From contig BMAT01012738.1 in NCBI GenBank assembly GCA_019649035.1, positions 41,334 to 88,565 of the forward strand: a stretch of 47,232 nt of DNA, in the 5' to 3' direction. Shown piece by piece: positions 22,801 to 34,800 of this stretch. The translations under genes were made by a program, and so were the position numbers. The notes under the pieces are model-generated. The model ran no database searches. It was given only the letters and a program-made list of their open reading frames with translations, and was not told the DNA's origin. This DNA comes from Elysia marginata (Eukaryota; Mollusca; Gastropoda; Plakobranchidae). Position 1 is the stretch's first letter, and each line of letters opens with the position of its first letter.

Positions 22801-25800
22801 GGGGGACAAAGTATTTTCAGAAATAACACAGAAACTAACAATACCGTCATAATCTTGTGATGTTATGACTTTTTAAAATTGCATCATAATGCTTTGTCAG
22901 AATTTTTAAGTGAATTGATGAAGAAATATAGAAACGGTCAAACTCAAAATCTGTCGGTTGTGATGCAGGGCAAATTTTTTTTACCATCACAACCGACAGG
23001 CTTTGAGTTATGTTTTTCCTCCATTTCTTTTAAACCTGAAGGTCTTTTTGGACAAAATTTTCAACACAATTAAATGATGTATTTTGAGATGGATACAAGG
23101 CAAAAGGTTTTTTAGGACAGCCTTATTTACTTTGCTATGCCTTAAAATAATCTGTCAACAGAATTGCAACCTTTTGACACTGCCTCATTAATGAAAGTTA
23201 CAAATCATACACTCAAATAATTGATGTCCACATCTGTGGATTTTATGGTCACATGAAGCTTCCCATCCTCAAGTTCAATGGAACAAACCAAGACGTTGGT
23301 ATAAAAAAATGTGGTTGTTCAATTATTTAGTTATCCATAAAGTTGAATATTAATGTTTTAAAGTCCCCTCTTTGTTGAGGGAAAGTATTCAAGTCACCTT
23401 AAAACTTTTAAAAAATTTATAGGGTGATTAAGATAGGCTTATCTTGATTCCACGTCTAATATAGTGTCATTCAAAAATGAGATTATTCAATCTAAACAAA
23501 AGAAGACAAAGACATTAACCTTTTATCATTTCTATTTTACAGAGGTTTTTTCTCTGAAATTCTGTTGTAGAGAAAACAACTTTGTGAGAAATATATAACA
23601 CTGTGGGCCTCATTGTTTTATTTACATGATTTCTGCAGGTTCAGATGACGCAAAGGGACCCACTTTGCCTTCCTCAGCCCTTGGTAGTCGCAAGGACCCT
23701 CCACCCTCAGGTGGCATTTATGCTAAACACAAAGCATTGGGCTCTCTCCCTGAAGCAGCATCTTTGCCTCCCATTCAGGAAAAGTCAATTTTGGTATGTT
23801 ATCATTCATATCTTTTTTAAGTAAAAATGTTTGTGATAAAAAAGGTAGTCCTAAATTTTCGTAATGTTTAAAACTTAAGTTTTACAGCCGTAAGGATGAT
23901 TGTTGCATAATCGACATCAATTTTCCTTTCAGCCATTGACAGCAGACTGCCTGAGAAGTTCAGTAATGTTAAGTCAGGCGTTAAGGCTACTCAAAGTATT
24001 TCCAAACTGTGATAAAGTGACCTGATCTTGCTTGAAACATGTGATAAGCTGAGAACATTGTTAAAAATAAAACTGAGTATGTTAATAATTTCCTCACTGG
24101 CAAAGTTAGTGTGGGTGGGCTGCATGATGTGAGTTTAAAGTCTCATATAGTTTTTGTGCAAGATTTTTACCCAAAGCCACCAACTTTTTGTTGCATCTGA
24201 CTCTGGCATGATTTTTCAAAGAGGATTAACTTTGTTCTGTTTATGAAAGTCACAATGAATTGATTTGTTGCTTTTTCCAAAATTAATTGAAGTGGCAAAA
24301 AAATTTTTTTCAATTTAATGATTGAGAAGGGGTGAAACAAGAGAGTTATCTTTGTTGCATACGAGCAATTTGTCAATGCATTTTTACAAAGAAATGTTTC
24401 AAGATTTGTTGTCATAAGTGCAGTCCAGGTTATCTTTTTTATTCAAGGGCAATATATTATTGCCACTATCTGTTTTTGTTGATATGACACCCTAATAGCT
24501 GTTTAGTTGATGTTCTGTGTCATGTTTGTATTTAGTACTATTCTGTATCTATAAAGGTTTTAAACAGTTTATTTTTCTTATATGTATATAGTAAAATGCT
24601 GGTAAACAAACTTTTTTGGGGAGTATAGCAGATATGTTGTACATAATATTTTCTATATCTTTCAGGATGATCGAGAATCAGAATCTAATCAGTCCAGTAA
24701 AGGCAGTAAAAATTCAGAGAGAAAAGAAGGTTCTGGGAAAGAAAGTGTTTCAAGGACTGAGGAAAACTTGAGAGATAAGCAGGAGCAACTGGTTGGGGAG
24801 GTCACAAGTGAAGCTGACGATGAGATACAGGTGGGAGCAGGTACTTATGGTGCAGCTAGCGTGTACAGCAGAGGTGTCGCGGCGGCAAGAAGAGATGCCC
24901 AGTGGGATAACAGACTGAGAGAGCAGAGTGAGGATTCTCTCACTCACAAACCACTTAAAAATAAGGAGGATGCAGCCACAAAGTTGAAAGAGATCTCAGA
25001 CTTTAGTGGTATTGGAGCTTATTCTCGAAGAATGAGAGAGAATGAAAGTGAGACACTACAACAATCACAAAGTTTATCAAGAGATGTTGGTGTAGGTGAA
25101 CCAGTGTCCCTCAAGGTGAAGATGACCTATACAGACCACCCAGAAGACAAACAAGCTTATGAATCAAGAGAAAGGGGGGAGAGATTCATTAAAGAAGGCA
25201 GAGAATGGCAAAATTTGAGGGAAGGGAGTAGAAGTTTAGATCATGGGAGGGAGAGAGCTAGAGAAAGAGAAGAGAGTAAAGGTTACCAAGTTGAGTTATC
25301 TCGCCCTTATCCCAGCAGTTATTTTGACAGAGAGGATGATTCTCATATCACAGAAAAAACCTCCACAGCTCCCTGGAGAAGAAATTGGGATCATGATGCT
25401 TCCTCTTCACCTGTAAGAGATGCTCGTCTGTCTCCGGCATTCCATCAAGCTCTATCAGCAGAACTGAGACAAGCCATTGAAGCCCGTTCCCCGCTGCTCA
25501 GTCAGCACATAGAGCGCTCACTTGCCCAGGCTCCGCTCACAACGTCCTCTTCACGCTGGCAAGAGAACGACAGAGAGGAACATTTCCGTCGCAGATCTGC
25601 ATCTCCGCCACCAACCTTCCTAGCCAGAGAAAGAGGCCAGCCGCTGCGTGAATATGCCCACAGCCCTGTGACCATAAGTCAAAGATCTCCTCCACGTTCT
25701 CAGGCATGGAGAGAACATCGTGTGAGGTCTCCACTTCATGAAAGTAATGATAGAGGTGTGCCACAGCAACTTGACCAAATCTTACTGTCAAGATCGCCAC

Positions 25801-28800
25801 CACCTGTAATTCTAAACTCAAGATCAAGATCGCCACCACCTGTAAATCTAAACTCAAGATCAAGATCGCCACCAACTTTGAATGAAAAGAATCAAGTCGA
25901 GTTTGTCCCTACAAGCTCTTACCATAAAGATAGTCGTACAAGATCTTTATCTCCATCTTACAAAGATCTTTCTCAAGCTGAAGGGCCAAGGTCACCATCA
26001 CCCACAGCTGAGCAAAGACACCAGACGAAACCTGTTGGCTTTTCAAATCCGAGCCTGAGGTAATTATTTCCTGACCAAAACTGGCTATTGTTTTTTTTTC
26101 GTTGATGCTAGCTATGAAGAGGTCAGCAACTTTATTTTGGAAATGTAACACAGTTTTATTCTTACTTACCCAACAAAAGATGCATTAACCCTCCTTTATG
26201 TCATCATACAGGTTGTACAGGTGCAGTCAATTATACAGACAAATAAAATGTTACTGCAGATCTCAAAGTAATGAATACCATTCCTTAGTATTTTAAGCAT
26301 TTTCGTCCGTGTATGGCCTTCTGTCATTTAAATTATTTTCGGCTTTTGTCTTTTTTTCATTTATGCATGTATCTTGCTTGAATTTGTAAGCTTTTAAACA
26401 TCTTTTAAGGTGAAGTGTTTTAAGAGTTTTATTTTGGAATTGCATTTCAGAATTTCAGTGAAAAGTCCCTGTGAGCTGCAGCCTACTCCAGGCACAAAGG
26501 GAACAATCTCTCCTCAAAGGTAAAAAAAATTGCAAGATTTTTTAAATAACTTTCCTAGATTATGTAAATTTAACTCTCTCCTTCAGAGGGTCTTTCTTGT
26601 CCCCTAAAATGCCAACAATATATCATTGGAATTAGCAGAGATTTCTTTTTGTAATAATTTTTCTTTTGCTGGAGAGGAATTTTTTTAAACAATGAAGACT
26701 TTAGGACATGAGGTATAATCATAGGCTCCAGATTTTTATTTTGCTACTACAACATAAGCATGAGATGTATTTAACAACATAAAATTTGTATTGAAATACT
26801 AAGCTTGGCAATTTGCTCTAGCTTGTTATATTTTTGTATAAAAATTTATTTTTTTCACTAAATTCATCCTCCCAAAACCTGTTTCTTTTTTTTGCATCTT
26901 TGGGATATTCTGTAGAAACAGAGAAGCAATGAAATCTTCTCAATATTGCTTTATTGTTTGATACAATCGTTTTGAAGTTTAAAATGGTTGCACGTTAAAA
27001 TGTTATGGGTTTCTGTGCTTATATGACGTTTCATAATGCTCTTTCTCATGTTCAACTCAGGCTTCAGGAAAGAACTTTAGAAAACATGACATCAGAGAGT
27101 GAAAATACAGACATTGACAGAGAACCGTTGAGCAGGAGGGCTCAGATGTTGACAGCTGCTTTACCACAAGAAAGAGATATTAGTCCAGATATTAACAGCC
27201 TCTGGGATAGGTTCAGGGCTCTTAATGAATCACACGACAGCTCAATGGACAGCTCTAGAATTGGAGCAATAACGGATCTGCTCCGCAATCCGTCTCAGCA
27301 TCTGATTGCTCAATACCTGAAGGAGAGAGAGGAGTATCGCATTGAGAGACAGGAGAGAGCAGAGGCAGACAGGCTGCGCAGACTTAAGGAACAGCAGAGT
27401 CTGGGCATGCCGCAGCTGCACAGTTCTAGTGAGGATGACTTTAATGGAGGTTACAGCGAGGTGATTGCCAAGAAGGAAGAAGAGCGAATTAAGAGGAGAG
27501 CAGCCAAAAAGAAGAAAGGTAAACCAGCTGACACCTCAAAGGTCAAGCTTAACCTAGAGGGGGAGAGGAATAAGGAGAACATACCAGACTGTCTGTTCTC
27601 TATTCCAGAAGATGCTGGTTCAGACCAGGCCCCTATTAAAACCACTGCAAATCAGAAATCATTGAAGAATAAATCTGACACAAAGCCCCAGCATGCGGAT
27701 AATGTCATCGACCCTTACATGCAAAAACTGAGAGAGAAAATCTCAAAGCAGCGAGGGAAAATAGATAAACAGACTCTGAAAGAATTTCAGAGGATGGAGA
27801 AGCTTAAAAAATTAGAACACTTGCTGTCAGCTAAGAAACATGGTCAGATCAGTGATCAGACATTGGAGGTTCAGCTTGGGGAGATGTCAGCCACATCTAC
27901 TCCAGGATCAAACAGCTCAGGGGAGAATGAGAACGGAAACAGTAACTGCGGCACCACACCTTTCAGTGAAGATAGCACGACAGCTAAGGATAGCAGCGCA
28001 GAAATGCACGCCTGGAAGGCTGAAAAAGAGAGACGCTTGAAAGAGGCACAAGTGGTCGAGATGGAGAGAAGGAAAGAGTTTAAATCTAGGCAAAATACGG
28101 AAACAAGAGAAGCCAATAAAAACACAAATAGAAAAGATAACACAAATTATTCCAAGGGTAAAACCCAAATGTCAGAGTTGAAACTTTTGAAGCTTGTGAA
28201 TGAGGGTTACCTTACAGCTGGTGAGGCATACAGGCTGGCAGTTGAGAGAGCAAAACAGGAGGAAGACGTTGAGGAGAGCAGCATCTGTAGTTATAGCTCC
28301 TCAGAGGATCTCAGTCTGATGAACCGGCCTCATCGCCTGTACTCACCGTACGCTAGACATGATGAGTTCCATGATGTCAAGTCCAAGCATGTTCCGAAAC
28401 TCAAGCAGTTTTCTCCGACCAATTTTGCTGCGGCAGGATCTACCATGCCCTTCCAAACTCAAAACAGATATCAACGTAAATGGGACAAAAAAGAGAAATA
28501 TGTAATGGGGGACCACATTGCTCAAACTTTACCTGAACCTTCCAGGCCTAGAAGCCCTGAGAATGCTTGGCTTCGATCTAGTAAAGGCCCTATCAGAACT
28601 TCATCCCGATCTCCAAGCCCACACCGTGGAAAATCAGCAGGTTCCCGGAAACCTCACAATCCTGTAAGGCAGAACTTTGATCAGCGCAGTTCTTCATCTC
28701 AGCGCCCTGGCTCATCCCCTCCAAGGAAGCACCTGCCTCATCACCACCACCATCAACGACGGCAGCATGGAGGGGAAAGATACCCAACCAGACAAGATTT

Positions 28801-31800
28801 ACGTCACCACGAAGATGGTATTGAAAGACCAGCCAGTGCTCAAGGTGAATTTTGGATTGCTGTTCTGGTATTAAAATAATGTTTTTTTTTATTAGTAAAG
28901 TGCTGTTGAATTTGATTTAGTTGTATTTTTTTATTTCAATATTTTATTAAAATAAGCACATCAGTAAAATATGTAACAAGCCTTTTTAGACAGCGCTTCA
29001 ATGAGTGAGATTTGTATGACTGTCTGAGATTATTTATGCTGTTGTTGTTTCAAATAAGTAAGTAATGCATCAGTTTAAAACTATTTTACTTCAAAGACAG
29101 TTGGGAAAGTCTAAGAAGATAATTTTTGTCCTTTTGAGCATCTTTGAAAAAAGCATAGATTCTATTAGAGAATCTATTTAATAATTGTTCAATGTTTAAT
29201 ACTAGGTGTGCTTATCAAGATGTAAACTTACATTCTAAACCATACAGTGAAAGGAGTATCCTGGCACATTCCCATTAATGTGCATCCCAGCAAGTGGGAA
29301 GAGCCTCAGCCAGCTGGACACACTAACAATACAGTTGGCAAAGATCCTGGAACCAGCAGTACAAGGAGACAGCAGTTACCCCTGCCTGAACTGCCGGTAT
29401 CTGATGTGCTCCAAGAAGATGAGGAGCCAACCCAGGCCAGAGAGAGAAACGCTCACCCTTATGGGGATGGTTTTTGGTATAAGGCAGATCATCCACAGGG
29501 CATTCCCCAGGAACTTTGGCAAGAGGTGAATATGTTCTACAGCATGCATGTTAAATTTCTTGGGGGTGGGGTTTTTGTGGCTCGGCCATGTTTGGAGTGA
29601 GCCTGCTCCCATTGTTTTGTTTTTTTTTAATGATGGTGACCACAAGGTCTCACAGAATGTGTAGACTCAAATCACTAAGACTGCTCCCTCTGTAGAAAGC
29701 TGAACAAATACCTAATTGGAATGCAATTAGAAGACAAATTATCGTTCCTTTTAGAAAACTTCTTCTATGCAGTCAATGGCTCGCAAGCAATAGCGATAAT
29801 TTTGTGCTGTAATCTCATTTCGAATGTTTGAACATTTCAATTATTCAGATTTGAAGCTAACAGAGGAATGACTTATTCTTCGATATTGTTGTTTTGATTA
29901 TACTGTCGGCGATATTCAAAGTGCAGTATCTGCTGCAAAAATCATATGGGAGATACTGCACTTTGATTGTCAGTGGTAGTATAATGTTGCATACTAGAAT
30001 TAAAGCGCTTTTTTACTTTGGACTTTTCAGTTTTATGTGTACTTAATCATCAAGTAGCATTTCAATGAGATTTTGGCATAATAAGGATAAAGATTTAAAT
30101 GTAAATAGAAAGAAAATGTATTCAAGATGTCTCTGATAGAACATGGCATTACAAAAATAAAGAGGAAGCCTTTAGATATTATTCTCAAATGTTTTAGAAA
30201 GAAAATTTTTTAATTATTGTGTAAAAATATAGCCAAAAATCAAAGTGGTCAGATAGATCCTTAACTTTGTATGGTTATAATGATTCTGCATCTTGAAATA
30301 GATAATAGTTTTTTGAAGATGTTAAAGAAATGAAAGCAACAAAAAAAACTATGGTGAGGCTAATTTGTTATTCATTATTTACTTCATTCATTTACATTTT
30401 TTTTAAATTTTAGCATGCCAAACAAATTTAAAGCTACTTGTTTCTCTACAAGCCACCAAAATTTAACAAAGTCAGTTGATTACTAGAGGTCAAGAGGGGA
30501 AGATTCTAGCCTTATAAGAATATATCTATAAAATATTTTAAAAGTAAAAAAGTGCAAAATCAGAATTATAAATTCTTAAATTGTAAAAATACTGAATAGC
30601 CATATATCTAGAGTAGCAATGAATGAGAAACTATAAATAATTGCTTTTGTTTCCACTGGTGATGTGTGCATGTTGATACTGCTGTGCAGGTTGTCAGCCA
30701 TGATGCTCTGGCCAGCAAGGTGAACCACCATGAGGTCGACCCTCTGATGGACAGAGTCCAGTACATTCTTGGCAAGGAGACTCCAGCCGGGGCAGACGAG
30801 GATCCCACCTCAGGCATGACTTTACAGGTGGGTGTTTGTGAAACAAACGCTTAAATCAGAATAAATGTCTAGTCCAGTTTTGAGTCTTCAAGTTGTGAAA
30901 GTCTTAGTGTATATTTTTTAAAAAGAGCAGACACCTTGAGGTGTTTTTAAAACTAGTATATATCTAAGTTGTGGTTGCAAAGTAAGAACTTCTTTGGCAC
31001 TAGCAACTCATCTACTGTTTCCATGCGGGTTGCTTTATCCCTCTCTTTTTTTCTTATTCATCCTTACTTGTGTCTTTCTTCCCACTTTTTCCCCCCTGTT
31101 GCCTTTCTCTCATCTTTCTTTCTCACTCAATCTCTTTCTCCATTCTTGTTTCAGGTTTTTAATGTGTTTTTTTTTTCCTTTTTTTTAAATACTGAAACAC
31201 TTTCCTTCTTACCTGTGTCCCTTTTCTGTGTAGTTTTTTTTTTCTTTTTTCTCCCTTCTCGCATTATTTTGTCTTTCTCTTTAAATCTATGAGTGGTAAA
31301 TTACATTTTTGTTTGCCCTTTTATGTATTTCAGTTTATTAAGAAAGAAGAAAATAGAAAGTGTTAGGATTTTAGCAATATTATTGTTATCTTCAAAGATG
31401 AAAAATATTGAGATAAAAAGTAAATAACATACTTTTTTGTAAAGCCCTTCTTACAATACTATTATAAGAATACAAATGTGTTGAAATTTTTTCAGGAGGC
31501 CTTTTTGGCACGTAAGCAAATTTTCATCTCTAAATGCCGTGAAAGACAGAAGCGCATTGTTTTGTCAAGGGAAAATCGTCATCTTCAAGAGTGCTTGAGG
31601 CTTGAGAGGGAAGCAATTTTTGCTGAACAAGATCGACCCCTTGTTCCCAATCTTCATGCCCATCCCTGTAGTGGTAAGCTGGTTACAGTGGTGTCAGAGT
31701 TTTTCAAGTTTTAACAGCAAATGTGATGATCCCTGTCCCTTCCTGTTGTGGCTGTGAATTTTTGTACTTCCTGTGAAGCGGCCGCAAAATATGTATTTAC

Positions 31801-34800
31801 GGCAAAAATTTACTGATTTTAAGTAAAAGTTGCATGTTTCACAATAGTAAAGATTATAAACGATGGAATAAATTTACTTGGCTGGTGCAACATGGAGTAA
31901 AAACTCCAGTTCTAGTCATCGAAGGGTTGACTTAGCATAAAACGCTACATTTCTATCGTTGGCTTGTCATACATCTAAATTAGGTGAAAAATAGTATCAG
32001 ATAGCTGTGTGGTTTGGGAAACGCTTAATTTGATTTTTAGGATTGATATTATGAATTCTTATTCCAGTCTAGAGGTTTAAGAAGCCCTACACACAAGTAT
32101 AAAACATCAGCTTTGATATACAAGTAAATTGTGTTTTGCCACATCTAAATCTAGAGCTTGTTATGTGAGCATCAGTTATCCGAGTTGCAGAATTGCTATA
32201 TCTATCAAGGCTTTCTAAGTAATCGTTTCAGTTCTGTTCTTAAAAGTAATTTTCATACTCAAGTCTAGGTCAGTGAGGAAAGAAAACAAAAACTCTAAGG
32301 CCACAGATTTCACTTGTTGAAAAATCTTTTGGTTTCACTGTTGATTGTAAGATTACAAACGGATGTAATTGGGATTGAGAATAGAAGACAAAATTATTGA
32401 TCTTGCCTGCAAGCAACTGATCTCAAAGAGGGAGTTTGCCAACAGGAATGATAACTTGGGCTCTAATCTGATTCCCAATTGGAGGTTATTTTTTCATAAA
32501 TTACTCAAGGAACATAACTCATCTATAAGTTAAGAATTTAAAAGCTTGGTTACCTAAGTTAGATTATAGATATATTTACAGATATTGATACATTCTATAA
32601 TTAAATTCAAATATATCATAAAGTTTTATTTTTGAACAACCATCAGAACACTCATTTTTGTTTGAATCTCGTTGTCAAAGAGTTACATTCTTAAAATTTT
32701 GTCTCTTTTTGTAGGGAGGCATATCAGAGACAAAAGTCACTTCTTGCTAAACATTTTTACATATATTAATTATTTAAAATTTTCAACATTTTTAATTTTT
32801 TTTCCTTTTGGACTGCCTTTTAGTCTCACTTTCTAATCTTGTCTTGGTCTCCCAACTGTATTAGAATGATTTTACAATTTAAAGTTAAAAAATGAAAAAG
32901 AGGATCTTTTATCCAGCTAATTTTATATGTTGGTGTGAAGCTCCTAGAGTTTTTTCCTTTGGGTTTGACCCAATTTAAGTGTAGGCCTTTTTATTATGGT
33001 TATTGTTATTATTATAAGATTTGTACTTGTGTATGTAGGAATGCAGATTTGTACATAACATATGAACACAAACAAAAGGAAACACATGTTTGACATAAAA
33101 ATAAACTCTTAGTTTAAGGAGGTCTTCTATTTATTTGTGTGTGTGTGTGTGTGTATTGATGGGGGAGGGGGGGTGAAAGAATAATATTATATATTCTTAT
33201 TTGATTAGCAAAATTTTTTTTGCAATAGAGTTGTAAAGACGTTTCTATGCTTCTGTAACTAAGTTAAATGAGTTAAAATTTCAACTTGTAACGTTTGTAT
33301 TTGATTGAAATATGTAGCAATCTTTCCAAATTTTCGCCAAGATTGATATCAGGTAATATATTGACGAGCATTCTGTAGTACTGTTTTTCTCTCAAAAGTT
33401 GTTAAAAATCCAATATACTTTGTTTTGCAGAGAACTTGTACCAACCAAAGCAACGAATCTTCACCAAGACCGAGATGAAAGCATTGACACAAAAGCAAGT
33501 TAAACGTATTTTGAAAACTTTTGGATTCAAATGACCATGAGCTGAAAGTTAAGGGGTTTTTAACCTATACAGAAAAATTCAGCATTGTTTTACTCAGATA
33601 TATTCCTAATTCATAATTAATATTATTTAAGCATTTCTCTCTCTTTGTCTCACCACCATCTTTCATAGGCGGACGAACCCACCCATTCTGTTGCCTAAAA
33701 ATATGTCTCTGTAAGTTATGGGATGAAAGCTCTGCTCAGCAAGTGTTCATGATAGACTTCACGTACTTTGGAGAAGCAAAATGACTATAGACAGGAGTGA
33801 AATCTTCTGTAGGCCACAATGTAAACCTCAATCTAACAGAATTGAGCTTCACCACCTTCAAATTATGAGCTCAAATCTAACAGAGCCAAAGTAAATTAAA
33901 AAAAAATAGCCTTACACCCAAACAATTTGGAATCACAAGAAACTCGGTTTTCCAAAATGCTGTTGTAGAGGTTTGCATTGTTTGTGAAATGTTGCAATTT
34001 CTAAATCTCAGAAGTTATTATGGCCTTTCACAAAGTCTGCAAAAAATTAGAACCAGAAGTTTCAAATATGTGCCGACTTTACTATCTAAAAAGTGAAATA
34101 ACCCTTGTAATGAAAAATTAGCCAGTATCAACTTCCACTTCTTAAAATTCATTGCTAATAAATGTATTACATCTCTGATTTCCATATTTGTTTCCTCATT
34201 TTGTAAAAAAATAAAGAGACAGAAGTCACAATGCAACTCCATTTTCAAATGTTAATTTTTTTTTGTTGTGGCCAAATTTTTTTATAATTNNNNNNNNNNN
34301 NNNNNNNNNNNNNNNNNNNNNNNNNNNNNNNNNNNNNNNNNNNNNNNNNNNNNNNNNNNNNNNNNNNNNNNNNNNNNNNNNNNNNNNNNNNNNNNNNNNN
34401 NNNNNNNNNNNNNNNNNNNNNNNNNNNNNNNNNNNNNNNNNNNNNNNNNNNNNNNNNNNNNNNNNNTAAATTACGGGCAAACCGTAATGTTGGCAGGTCT
34501 GCTACATTTTACACAGAGTTGTGTCTGGCTTCTTTTACTGTTTAGGTTGATCTCCCAAAGATTTTATAAAATGTAATGGCAGTTGTTGATTACCAATGTC
34601 AGGCGGCATGACATATTTCAATTTTCCTGCTTTTTTTGCGTAAGCTGCTTGCACCCCTGATGAAAAAATAAGCCGGTATCAACTTGCGCTTCTTGAAATT
34701 CATGGCTTATAAATGTATTACATCTCTGATTTCCATATTTGCTTCCTCATTTTGTGAAAAAAAAAAAGAGAGACAGAAATCACAATGCAACTCCACTTTT

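Noticed and set aside
25537..25875. Minus-strand open frame with internal repeats
   Set aside because: It is a shadow of the SR/SP repeat in ALMS1 exon 8.
30969..31292. Open frame of 107 codons with membrane-like composition
   Set aside because: It is an artefact of a polypyrimidine tract inside an ALMS1 intron.
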